DNA of 41,119 nt from Candidatus Eiseniibacteriota bacterium. GTDB lineage: Bacteria; Eisenbacteria; RBG-16-71-46; CAIMUX01; WJJG01. Below the pieces are notes generated by a model. It worked only from the letters and a program-made list of their open reading frames with translations, had not been told where the DNA came from and did no database searches. The DNA lies in contig JAGMDA010000025.1 in NCBI GenBank assembly GCA_023128935.1, forward strand, positions 1 through 41,119. Direction: 5' to 3'. Below are positions 7,178 to 14,490 of the stretch, one piece after another. How positions within the stretch are numbered: the first letter of the stretch is position 1; each line of letters opens with the position of its first letter. The position numbers and the translations under genes are program-made.

Positions 7178-7839
7178 TTTTCCCTCGCTCTCCACGCAGC
7201 CAGGACGGCATCGGTAGGTGTTGCGCCCTCACCTGCGACAAGCTGCGGATCGTCATCCCTGCGCCATACGCGGTAGCCCGCCGTGCCGGCGCAGTACATT
7301 TCGTGGCCGCTGCGGCTGAGCCACTCCCACGCAGCGACTTGATCGCGAAACTTGTCTCGCTCCTGCTCCAGTCCTTCGCACTCGGCCTGCAGCTGAGACG
7401 CTATGCCCGCAGGACTCGCAGACTCGATAGGCCCCCCTCGCGCTTTGTCGCGCCAGTACATCACCTTTGCCATGTCGCTCGCTTTCCAGGCCGCACGCAC
7501 GGCCGCGATAGGGGCAGGATCATCCAACATCGACCCTACATCGCGCGGCCCACCCACCCCCAGCGCATTGCGCAGCCTGTCGAGATCTCTATACAGAGAT
7601 TCGGTCTCCTCCGTCTGTGCTTCGAGCTGCTCTTGCAGCGCATCTTCCAGGGGTCGCCGATTCCACTCGTCGAGCGCTTGCTGGCGCGCACTCTCCGGAT
7701 TGTCGAGAGGGGATTCGCGCGAGTTGTATCCACACACATTGCAGTGGCCCCAGAAGGAGCCAATCGCTTCAATGATCTCGATGGTGATATTTTCGCCCGG
7801 GGCCACCGCGGCGGCCCCACACCTTGGACACGGCTTCAT
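7174..7839 (-). CDS. Lar-like restriction alleviation protein, zinc domain plus helical tail
   Basis: A 221-residue protein. Residues 1-63 fit the Lar family domain: MKPCPRCGAAA at the start, HCNVCGYNS in the middle, and a final helix ending ALDEWNRRP. In the Rac prophage, Lar reduces type I restriction by the host. Here a long helical extension (about 64-221) is added, with a probable coiled coil and several Trp. Many phage proteins share only the zinc fold, so the anti-restriction role is an inference, strengthened by the nearby methyltransferases. The start at 7839 overlaps the preceding gene (7836). Confidence 0.65.
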   Translation of the reverse strand: MKPCPRCGAAAVAPGENITIEIIEAIGSFWGHCNVCGYNSRESPLDNPESARQQALDEWNRRPLEDALQEQLEAQTEETESLYRDLDRLRNALGVGGPRDVGSMLDDPAPIAAVRAAWKASDMAKVMYWRDKARGGPIESASPAGIASQLQAECEGLEQERDKFRDQVAAWEWLSRSGHEMYCAGTAGYRVWRRDDDPQLVAGEGATPTDAVLAAWRAREK

Positions 7840-8426
7840 TGGATGACCTCACACTCGAAGCGTCCCCATCCGAGAGCGCTTGATTTCTCCGGGCGACCCT
7901 CGCAAATACCGACACCGAATCCGGCAGCCTGGACGAGCGCGATAACCTGATCGCGACTCAGCATCCGACCGTCAAACTCAATAAGGACCTCGGCCTGCCA
8001 CTCGGTATACTCGGGGCGGTAGGCCAGGCCGCGAGTGCTGATGCCGATGGTGACGGCGTCCTCACGCATCACACCCTCGTGCGGAGTCCCGTCGAGCCTC
8101 TTGATCGGTACGAGCATTGCGCCATTGCCGGCGTCGACAAAAAGGGACTGACGGATCTCGGTCATCTTGATGCCGTCCATCACCCTCGCGGCTGAGACGA
8201 TTGCCTTTTTTAGTGCCGTCACGGGGAAACATTCGAGGCCATCCGCATTGCGGTATTTCGCAGCTTCAGATTCCTCGCGTGGCCGGCGCTCTTCCTTCGC
8301 GCGCTTGGCCTTTTTTTGTTGCTTGTCCCTAATTTCCTTCTTGGCTTTTTCGCTGAAACAATGCACCACGAGCGGCGATCCCGCCCGGTTGAATACCCTG
8401 ATTTTGAGTCTTTGGATACTGTCCAT
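7836..8426 (-). CDS. Conserved-looking phage protein of unknown function
   Basis: A 196-residue protein. A very basic Lys/Arg/Glu-rich helix (about 25-58) is followed by a compact alpha/beta domain with the sequences FPVTALKKAIVSAAR, MTEIRQSLFV and a C-terminal LVQAAGFGVGICEGRPEKS...WGRFE. I associate this type of sequence with phage early regions but do not know a function. The glycine-rich end followed by a WGRFE strand gives it a ferredoxin-like look. It lies after a 103-bp noncoding gap with short repeats, so it may begin a transcription or translation unit. The start ATG at 8426 has GAAAGG upstream. Confidence 0.6.
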   Translation of the reverse strand: MDSIQRLKIRVFNRAGSPLVVHCFSEKAKKEIRDKQQKKAKRAKEERRPREESEAAKYRNADGLECFPVTALKKAIVSAARVMDGIKMTEIRQSLFVDAGNGAMLVPIKRLDGTPHEGVMREDAVTIGISTRGLAYRPEYTEWQAEVLIEFDGRMLSRDQVIALVQAAGFGVGICEGRPEKSSALGWGRFECEVIQ

Positions 8427-8529
8427 CTGCCATGCCTTTCAGTCTTGTCGCCCAATGCCATACCGTGCCATACCGTGCCAAACCCGGCCCCGCCGCGCCT
8501 GCCATACCCCGCCGCGTACTCTGTCGATC
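8427..8529. repeat. Noncoding gap with tandem CCATACCGTG repeats
   Basis: This 103-bp gap is one of the few in the early operon. CCATACCGTG occurs twice in tandem (8458-8467, 8468-8477), followed by a partial copy CCAAACC; a further CCATACC lies near 8502. On the minus strand this reads CACGGTATGG repeated every 10 bp, about one helical turn, so a bound protein would contact the same face. No good promoter boxes are evident. It could be an operator or a remnant of expanded sequence. Confidence 0.45.
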
Positions 8530-9522
8530 CTACTCTTCTCTCGCCACAGATCGACCGCCGCGCCGGAACCAGACACGTCCCTCGATTGCCTCATCTGTCA
8601 GGATGGTCTCGCCGGCGCACGCCGTGAATATCTCCGGGTGTCTCTCGAGCGCTTGCTCCTCGCCAACTTCGCCGAGCTTGCGTAGACAGCTACGAATACG
8701 ACTGCGCCAGTCCTGCCATGACAGATCGTGGCTCGTACTGAGGGGGCAATGCATCGCAGGATTGAGACGGTCCTGCGACATTGCGTACGTCGTCGGATCG
8801 GTGACTCGATAGGCCCCGAGCTGCGCTTCGGTCGTGAGCCATGGGCCGTCGTTTTCAGCGTTTCGAATCTCGTACACCTGCGGATACAGGCCGGTCAGTC
8901 GGTCGGTGTCCTTCTGGTTTTTCGTCGCGCCGAGCGCCATCAGCGAGATCGTACGGTTGGCGAGGAGCGCCTGGACATCGGCGTGTAGCGCGGTCGGCTC
9001 CTCTTCTGCATTGCTCTCGGGTTCTGTGGCCGGCCTTATCATCGGCCCGACACGCTCCGTGCAGCCCTCCACGCACTCACGCGGATCTTCGAGGTAGGCC
9101 CTGCAATGCAGGCTGCCGTCTTCGCGTGTCTCGCCGTAGTCGCAGGTCTGGCAGGCCTCGGGCAATGTGGGTGCCTCGCCAAAGTCTTCCGCCTCCAGGC
9201 CATCCTCGGCCGCCTCCACCCTTGGCTCGTCATCGAGGGGCGGCACGCCCCCGGTCCCCGGCAGCGGTCCGCCCAAATCCCGATAAAACGCCAGCCCGTC
9301 ACCCTCGCGGATTGCACACTCCATCTCACGCACGTGGTTGCCGAGGCGCACAGCCCCGGTCTCCACATCCGATGCCAGGCCAATGGCCGTGTCCATGTCC
9401 TTCTTCCCCACGTAGCCCGCGAGGTCTCCGATGAGCGATTGCATTGCCTTCGCCTCGCCCTTGATTGCGCTTGTCGCGCGTGCTTTTTCTAGCTCCGTCA
9501 TCCCGTCTATCCTCTCTCTCAT
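8530..9522 (-). CDS. Hypothetical early protein with internal Cys cluster
   Basis: A 330-residue protein from ATG 9522 (ATGA overlap with the RuvC-like gene). The N-terminus is helical (TELEKARATSAIKGEAKAMQ), followed by an acidic Pro/Gly/Glu linker (about 95-125). A cysteine cluster CQTCDYGE...HCRAY...CVEGC (about 125-160) looks like a zinc knuckle of the kind seen in phage 'CxxC...C...C' proteins. The C-terminal half is helical with Trp-rich stretches. Nothing identifies a reaction. Its place between the recombination genes and the Lar-like gene suggests a DNA-related role. Confidence 0.6.
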   Translation of the reverse strand: MRERIDGMTELEKARATSAIKGEAKAMQSLIGDLAGYVGKKDMDTAIGLASDVETGAVRLGNHVREMECAIREGDGLAFYRDLGGPLPGTGGVPPLDDEPRVEAAEDGLEAEDFGEAPTLPEACQTCDYGETREDGSLHCRAYLEDPRECVEGCTERVGPMIRPATEPESNAEEEPTALHADVQALLANRTISLMALGATKNQKDTDRLTGLYPQVYEIRNAENDGPWLTTEAQLGAYRVTDPTTYAMSQDRLNPAMHCPLSTSHDLSWQDWRSRIRSCLRKLGEVGEEQALERHPEIFTACAGETILTDEAIEGRVWFRRGGRSVAREE

Positions 9523-10070
9523 ACGCGCCCCCCCGTCTCCATAAACCACTCACACATTGCTAGCGCGTCCCAATCGTGACCCTCCCTGAGCCCCGCAGTG
9601 GGACCAGGTTCTGTCGTGGCGGTTCTCTTCTTCCCCGTCACCGGGTCCTTCCATTTCCGCCTCTCCTTCAGCTTGACTTTCTGCGACCCGTAGATCTCGA
9701 TGAGCCTCGTTTTCACTTCGATCTTCTTACCGTGAGCCATGCCGATGAGCCTCGCGAGTACTACCGACCTCGGCACACGATGGACCGCCGACTCGCCGAG
9801 GTAGCACTCTGCCAGCTCGACGAAGCGCCCCACCTGTACCGCCGTCTCTAGCGCCTCGGGACGGACACCCCTGCCGTAGGCGCGGATGTCCTCGATGGCG
9901 AGGTAGTGCTGCTCTCTGGTGTTGAGGGCGGTCAGCTCACAATCAAGCCTCCCGCGAATCCGCGCATTCTCATCGTATACGTGGACCAGGATCGTCCTGC
10001 TCGTGTCGATAACGACGAGCGCGGATCTGAGAGGCCCGGGGTCGATGCCGTAGATGCGGGAGGCGGTCAT
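9519..10070 (-). CDS. RuvC-like Holliday junction resolvase
   Basis: A 183-residue RNase H-fold nuclease. The first strand carries GIDPGP..SALVVID (8-22), the second the catalytic Glu in YLAIEDI (around 55-62), and the C-terminal helix GHDWDALAM (around 165-173) supplies the last acidic residues, matching the D-E-D/D set of RuvC-family resolvases. A basic loop (KERRKWKDPVTGKKR) could hold DNA. It would cut branched recombination or replication intermediates before packaging. It lies in the recombination block, overlapping the Rad50-like gene by 4 bases. Confidence 0.85.
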   Translation of the reverse strand: MTASRIYGIDPGPLRSALVVIDTSRTILVHVYDENARIRGRLDCELTALNTREQHYLAIEDIRAYGRGVRPEALETAVQVGRFVELAECYLGESAVHRVPRSVVLARLIGMAHGKKIEVKTRLIEIYGSQKVKLKERRKWKDPVTGKKRTATTEPGPTAGLREGHDWDALAMCEWFMETGGRV

Positions 10071-11392
10071 CCCCGCACCTCCACAATCTCCCCGTCCTCG
10101 ATAATCAGGTCACACTCTTCACCCTTGCCGACAACTTCCAAGAGCGCCTGCATCTTTTTCTCACGCGCGAATTCACACACGAGCCGTCGGCTCTTCGCGT
10201 CGAGCGTGCAGCCCTCGCGCATCAGGATGAGCCGCAGCCGAGGATTGAGCGCTACCGCAATCGCCATGGCTATCCTGAGCCGTCGGGACATGCTCGCACG
10301 CGCCAGCGGCCGACCGTCATAGGTCACGCCATTCTCGTCGAGCGAGAGCTTTGGTACGGGAAACTCGGCCGCTTCGAGCAATCCGCGCTTCTCCTCGTCG
10401 ATGTCATCGAGCTGCTTCGTGAGCTTCTCTGACTGCGTGCGGCGTCGACCAACTTCATCCTGTGCCTCGCGATGGCGAGCATTCTCACGGACCATTCGGT
10501 TGGTGCTCTCGGCACCCTCGATCCTTGCGCGGATCGGGTCGGGATCGATGACGGCTGCCTCGGTTTTTTGGGTGGCTGCCTCGTCGATTTTGATGACAGC
10601 TTCCTGTTCCTTGGCACTCTTCTTCGTGCGGGCAATGTGGCCCTTGGCGCGCTCGACTGCCGCCAACGCAGCCACCAGCTGTGACTCTGCGTCGAGGACG
10701 TCCTCACGCATCTCGTCGAGGCGTATGCGGCTGTCCGTCACCCTGTCACGAGCCACCACTGCCGCGTCCTGAGAATCTCTCGCGGCTTCCAGCTCTTCGG
10801 TGAGACTGGCGATTGACACCTCTTCGGTAGGCGCCCCGTCGTGCAGCGGGAGTCGCTCTACGAGCGCCTTCGCCTCTTTGAGTGCTACATTGATCATCGT
10901 GCGGGTGCTGAAGAGTTCTTTACGTTTGGCGTTATGATCCGTGAAGTCGATCCCCACGAGGTTGCCCACTATCTTGAGCTGCTTTTTCTCGTCGAGGCGG
11001 ATGAACTCCGTCGGGTCGAACGCCAGCCCCGCGCCCACCAGGGCGTCGAGGAATTTCTGCGGTGACGGTCGGGTGAGCCCGTCCTTGGTCGTGATTTTGA
11101 CCGGCGTATTGCCACTCGCGAGCAGCTTCCTCGTGACCGTGAACTCCCCGAGGTCGAGGGTGATGGAGCCGCTGTCCTGCCCCTCACGGATGGTACACGC
11201 GGGTATCGTTTTCGTCCCGCCGAGCGCGTACATCACGCAGTCGATGACGGTCGATTTCCCCTGCTCGTTGTCACCGCCGAGGATGAGCGTCTCGCCGTCG
11301 GGGTCTATCCTAACGGCCTTCAAAATGCCCACATTCTCGGCCTTCAGGCTGATCAAATAGAGGGGCTCTGGTGCTATCGTAGCGGTCATCAT
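10067..11392 (-). CDS. SMC/Rad50-like ATPase with coiled coil
   Basis: A 441-residue ATPase. The N-terminal head has the Walker A motif GGDNEQGKST (39-48), with the serine/threonine-rich 'VIDCVMYALGG' that follows in SbcC/Rad50/RecF proteins. A coiled coil spans about 170-340. The C-terminal head has a signature-like ARASMSRRLRIAMAIA and a strand LRLILMREG in the Walker B position. The normal Walker B Asp is not present; the Glu is. The signature lacks the usual SGGE core. The coil is short, so it resembles RecF or truncated Rad50 more than full SMC. It may pair with the Cas4-like nuclease or the annealing protein. Activity is uncertain because of the changed motifs. Confidence 0.8.
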   Translation of the reverse strand: MMTATIAPEPLYLISLKAENVGILKAVRIDPDGETLILGGDNEQGKSTVIDCVMYALGGTKTIPACTIREGQDSGSITLDLGEFTVTRKLLASGNTPVKITTKDGLTRPSPQKFLDALVGAGLAFDPTEFIRLDEKKQLKIVGNLVGIDFTDHNAKRKELFSTRTMINVALKEAKALVERLPLHDGAPTEEVSIASLTEELEAARDSQDAAVVARDRVTDSRIRLDEMREDVLDAESQLVAALAAVERAKGHIARTKKSAKEQEAVIKIDEAATQKTEAAVIDPDPIRARIEGAESTNRMVRENARHREAQDEVGRRRTQSEKLTKQLDDIDEEKRGLLEAAEFPVPKLSLDENGVTYDGRPLARASMSRRLRIAMAIAVALNPRLRLILMREGCTLDAKSRRLVCEFAREKKMQALLEVVGKGEECDLIIEDGEIVEVRG

Positions 11393-12273
11393 TTCTCCAT
11401 TTCGTCAGCGCGCTTGTTGAGTTCGTTAACGAGTTTTTGCATGTCATCTTTGCTGAGGTCGAGAGCCCGGGAATCCGGCAAGCCAATCTCCGAGGCAATT
11501 TTGCCTATCTGATTCCAGGAGAAGATCTTGTTCTTGTCGAAGGAACGGAGCTGGGCAACGAGCGCTGCCGGCGCGTCGCTCTTCGGTTTCTGTTTCTTGT
11601 CGTAGGCCACATTGCTGGAGCCCTCGCGCGAGAACCCCATCGCTTCGAGGTCATCCCACGTGTACCCACTCAGCCCTAGCATCTTCCGCAGTGCGGAGCC
11701 TACGGCGCGGGTTCTGGCGTGCTGCAAGAGGTTGTGCCGAGACACCTCGTCGGCCTGTCGAGTCATCACAGGCTGGCCTGCGCTGTCGTAGACGGGCTCT
11801 TTTTTGCGGGTCTTGTCGTTCCATTTCTTCGCCGGGACACAGCCGAGGAACTGATCGCGCGTGGTGGCCATGCCGAGTCCTTCGGTTGCTCCGAGCCCCG
11901 GTATGTCGATGCGCACCGTCACGGTGTAGCCGTAGTGCCCCTCGCCGTGGTCCTCGTAGTCCTTCGAGAGGATTCGGATCTCGCCGCCACCAATGCGGGC
12001 AAGGAGCTGCTCGCAAAAAGCCTCGGCGAAATAGGGGGCCGCGTCGCGTCCCTTCCCCATCCCGATGATGTCGCTCGGCCTCGCCTTCTTCACGCACAGC
12101 TCGATCACGCGATCCTTGTATTCGATCATCGCGCCAGTCTGCTGTAGCGCGTGCTCGATGGCTCCCGGTGCCGTGAGGTCGCGCGCCATCGGCAATGTGG
12201 ATGGCCGCTCGATCACAGCGACTGCCTTCGTCTCGGAATACTCGGCGTCAATGACGCCGCTCTCTTTCGCCAT
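11389..12273 (-). CDS. Possible Rad52-like single-strand annealing protein
   Basis: A 294-residue protein. The central part has beta strands (GHYGYTVTVRIDIPGLGATEGLG) followed by a helix HNLLQHARTRAVGSALRKMLGL. This is the order and feel of the Rad52/SSAP fold, where a helix of the type 'A..DA.KRALr.lG' follows the beta sheet. The C-terminal third has a basic linker and a small helical domain (SWNQIGKIASEIGLP), as in phage annealing proteins. It lies between a Cas4-like nuclease and a Rad50-like ATPase, the expected place for a recombinase in a phage exonuclease-annealase pair. The match is by pattern only. RBS GGAG lies before ATG 12273. Confidence 0.5.
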   Translation of the reverse strand: MAKESGVIDAEYSETKAVAVIERPSTLPMARDLTAPGAIEHALQQTGAMIEYKDRVIELCVKKARPSDIIGMGKGRDAAPYFAEAFCEQLLARIGGGEIRILSKDYEDHGEGHYGYTVTVRIDIPGLGATEGLGMATTRDQFLGCVPAKKWNDKTRKKEPVYDSAGQPVMTRQADEVSRHNLLQHARTRAVGSALRKMLGLSGYTWDDLEAMGFSREGSSNVAYDKKQKPKSDAPAALVAQLRSFDKNKIFSWNQIGKIASEIGLPDSRALDLSKDDMQKLVNELNKRADEMEK

Positions 12274-12277
12274 GTCT

Positions 12278-13396
12278 CTACTCCTGTTCCAATGGGTGAA
12301 TTTTTACAGTGATTGATCCTGACTTGCTCGGTGGTTTCACGGTCACTTCGGCAATGCCAGGCGCGAGGTATTTGCCTGGAGGCATCGCCCTGAAGCGGGT
12401 CTTGATGACTGTGTCCAAGTCCTTGAAGTCCTTGGCCGGTCCCTTCATTGACGGCCATTTGCGCAGTGACGAGAGTACCAGGCCATTTGCCGGGTCATCC
12501 ATGTCGACGATGGTCTCCCGGTCAATGACGATGGCAGGCTCGCACGTCACGCCGCAGTACGGGCACAGCTCGCAGGCTTTTGGGTTGGCGACGAATGGCG
12601 GTACGATCTTCTCGCGGACGTGCCTGTCAACGGCCTTGACGGCCTCGACGACGCGAAACGCACGCTCGGCAGTGAGCTCGACAAACGCCAATTTGATCCT
12701 CGAATTGTCCTTGTTGACGAACAACAAGATAGCGCCGTCAAGCACCTCTCCGGTCTGCCCGTAGGCGAGCAGATAGCTCACTACCTGCGGCACGTATTTG
12801 ATAAGCCACGGCTTCGACGTGGCACTCTCTAGCCACGCTGCACACTCAATCGGATCGTCCGGCAATGCAGGCCAAATCATCCCCGACATGCTTTTGATAT
12901 CCAAGACCCACTTGCGGTCGCCGTAGTGTGGGTGAGTGAGTATCCCATCCGGGTGGCCACGCCACAGGAGCACCTCACCGAGTCCCGAGGGGCCGGTGCC
13001 GTAGTACTCGACGGTCTCCTGCGCACGCTCAATGCGGAATCCCATCAGCTCGAGCGCCCGCCTCGTATCTTCCTCAAGCTCATTGCCGACGTGGAAAATG
13101 CCCGCCACGTGAGTCTCGAGTGGGCTCTTCTCCGCGCCGATACGCTCATAATAGAGCCGCCTCAGGCACATATCGCCGAGCGACGACGACCGGCAATGCG
13201 GCTGTGCTTTCGGCGGGAACTGCCGGCTCGCTAGCCTCTCATCCCACAGCTCCGCGATGACCGGCCACTGCGGTACCTCGGCGCCCTCCGGTGCGAGCGC
13301 TGCGAGCTGTGATTTCAAGCGCGCATTGTCGAGCCGCAATGAATCAATTTCCTTCTGCAATTGCCTCAACTTCTTCTCCTTCCTTGGGTTGCGCAC
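12278..13396 (-). CDS. Cas4/RecB-like PD-(D/E)XK exonuclease, probable Fe-S
   Basis: A 372-residue nuclease. The frame opens at GTG 13396, but a TTG at 13369 has a better ribosome binding site (AAGGAG) and may be the real start; both lie inside the preceding gene. A short coiled coil (5-35) precedes the catalytic domain: a first Cys in SSLGDMCLRRLYYERIG, then GNELEEDTRRALE, GHPDGILTH, and the nuclease motif WVLDIKSM. A CPYCGVTC cluster plus a preceding CEL supplies the other cysteines. The layout C...CxxCx(n)C around a PD-(D/E)XK core is that of Cas4 and AddB iron-sulfur nucleases. It would resect DNA ends for the annealing protein next to it. Confidence 0.8.
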   Translation of the reverse strand: MRNPRKEKKLRQLQKEIDSLRLDNARLKSQLAALAPEGAEVPQWPVIAELWDERLASRQFPPKAQPHCRSSSLGDMCLRRLYYERIGAEKSPLETHVAGIFHVGNELEEDTRRALELMGFRIERAQETVEYYGTGPSGLGEVLLWRGHPDGILTHPHYGDRKWVLDIKSMSGMIWPALPDDPIECAAWLESATSKPWLIKYVPQVVSYLLAYGQTGEVLDGAILLFVNKDNSRIKLAFVELTAERAFRVVEAVKAVDRHVREKIVPPFVANPKACELCPYCGVTCEPAIVIDRETIVDMDDPANGLVLSSLRKWPSMKGPAKDFKDLDTVIKTRFRAMPPGKYLAPGIAEVTVKPPSKSGSITVKIHPLEQE

Positions 13397-13619
13397 GCAT
13401 TGCTGTAAGCTCTACGCTCTGCCGTGCGACAGTACCTACGGCCTCGATCAGATCCTCTCGTAGTGCCTCGTCGCGCACTTGAAGCACGCGGATCGTCTCC
13501 GTGTAGTCGGCGGTACGCGCGTCTAGCTCCCGCTCGTAGCGGACCATGAGCCACCCGCAGAGCGCGATAGCGAGCACGAGCGCCGCGATGATGGGCAGGC
13601 TATCGTCGCTGTGGGACAC
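13344..13619 (-). CDS. Single-pass membrane protein with coiled coil, i-spanin-like
   Basis: A 91-residue protein from GTG 13619, chosen for GGGAGG six bases upstream. A hydrophobic segment (about 8-26, LPIIAALVLAIALCGWLMV) is followed by RYERELDARTADYTETIRVL and a helical periplasm-length domain, the shape of an inner-membrane spanin (Rz). An outer-membrane lipoprotein partner was not found, and the gene is far from the amidase, so a holin accessory or another membrane protein is equally possible. It overlaps both neighbours. Confidence 0.5.
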   Translation of the reverse strand: MSHSDDSLPIIAALVLAIALCGWLMVRYERELDARTADYTETIRVLQVRDEALREDLIEAVGTVARQSVELTAMRAQPKEGEEVEAIAEGN

Positions 13620-13956
13620 CGTACACCTCCCGATCCAAAAATGCCCAGCAACCGCTATCGCGGTCACGCACGTAGTCGTGGGGGTGCCCAGGGTCACGGA
13701 GGCAGAGCGCGTAAAGCTCGGAGGGATCCGAGGCGTTCCACGCCGCACAATTCTTACATTGCCCGTAGCGTGGCCGGGCTATCGCTATCGGGGCCGCCAT
13801 CTGCGCCCTCGCAAGATCAAGGACCATGGTGAGGGCTTCAGCATCCTCGGGCTGCCCATTTTTTCGGAAAAATTGAGCCATCGACAGGAGCCCGGGGATA
13901 CGGTCGCGCGTCGACCGGCAGGATTCCAGGTGGTCAATCGCCTCCTGGGGTGTCAC
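13600..13956 (-). CDS. Small zinc-knuckle phage protein
   Basis: A 118-residue protein from GTG 13956, preferred because GGGAGG stands eight bases upstream; an earlier in-frame start at 13989 would overlap the previous gene by 56 bases. A helical N-terminus leads to CKNCAAWNASDPSELYALCLRDP...DSGCWAF. The CxxC...C...C pattern, with aromatic residues after the first pair and a terminal CW, recurs in many phage early proteins of unknown role. It probably binds zinc. Confidence 0.6.
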   Translation of the reverse strand: MTPQEAIDHLESCRSTRDRIPGLLSMAQFFRKNGQPEDAEALTMVLDLARAQMAAPIAIARPRYGQCKNCAAWNASDPSELYALCLRDPGHPHDYVRDRDSGCWAFLDREVYGVPQRR

Positions 13957-14224
13957 TGCTCTCACCTCCCGCCGCAGCAGCGCGCTCACGCGCCAGGGCC
14001 TCGTCGACCTCGCGCCCTACGCGGCGCAGTGCAGGCGAGAGCGGCATCACCGTGGCGGACGGAGCGATCCTCTCTAGCGCGTCAGCAATGCGGGCCGCCA
14101 TCAGCCCCGGTAGTGCGACCGTGCAGCACTGGTGCTCGTGGGACCACAGGGCACAGCTGCCATAGGTGCAGTAGCCGCCACCTGAGCCCATCGGGCAGTA
14201 ATGGGGCGCCATTTTCTCGGACAT
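13934..14224 (-). CDS. Cys-rich small protein, first gene of the early operon
   Basis: A 96-residue protein starting at ATG 14224 with GGAGG six bases upstream. The N-terminal 35 residues hold five Cys and three His (HYCPMGSGGGYCTYG...HEHQCC), likely a zinc site. The rest is an Ala/Arg-rich helix and a Gly/Ser/Asp tail. It is the first gene after the promoter-operator at 14360-14402, so it should be among the earliest made phage proteins, a position often held by host-takeover or regulatory factors. The function is not recognised. Confidence 0.65.
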   Translation of the reverse strand: MSEKMAPHYCPMGSGGGYCTYGSCALWSHEHQCCTVALPGLMAARIADALERIAPSATVMPLSPALRRVGREVDEALARERAAAAGGESSDTPGGD

Positions 14225-14258
14225 AAAAACCTCCGTCTCCCCCGGCCCGTCGAGCCGG
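14225..14258 (-). promoter_or_regulatory. Hairpin leader and ribosome binding site of the early operon
   Basis: A 5-bp GC hairpin (CCGGC at 14258-14254, loop 14253-14247, GCCGG at 14246-14242) is followed by GGAGG (14234-14230), five T's and the ATG at 14224. The GGAGGTTTTTATG string is identical to that at 3495. The promoter at 14374-14402 would start RNA near 14366, giving a leader of about 140 bases that ends in this hairpin. Confidence 0.5.
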
Positions 14259-14359
14259 AGCGATGGCCCGGCAGGGGCCGATACGGACCCGCCGGGACGC
14301 GAGGGAGCAGAGGCACAGGGTGTGTGCTCACGGGGGGAATCTGCCGGATTCTCGCTCTA

Positions 14360-14402
14360 CTCCGTGTGATCTCAGAGTACACACGGAGAGGCTCCGTGTC
14401 AA
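14360..14402 (-). promoter_or_regulatory. Early promoter overlapped by three operator-like repeats
   Basis: On the minus strand TTGACA (14402-14397) is followed after 17 bases by TACTCT (14379-14374), three of six matches to the -10 consensus. Three 9-base elements overlap it: GACACGGAG (14400-14392, over the -35), CTCCGTGTG (14388-14380, just before the -10) and CACACGGAG (14368-14360, at the expected start point). The last two are a perfect inverted repeat 11 bases apart; the first differs by one base. A dimeric repressor or activator bound here would control the early operon. No obvious cognate regulator is encoded nearby. Confidence 0.6.
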
Positions 14403-14490
14403 GCGGCTCTCGGCGTCGGGCCTCATCCTCCCGCGCAAAGGGAGAAGAGGTACGCGTACCATATGGGGATCTTTTTTTTCGCGGGGCCCG

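Noticed and set aside
7403-7950. Plus-strand frames over the Lar-like gene region
   Set aside because: Shadows of minus-strand genes that are coupled by stop/start overlaps and carry Cys motifs.
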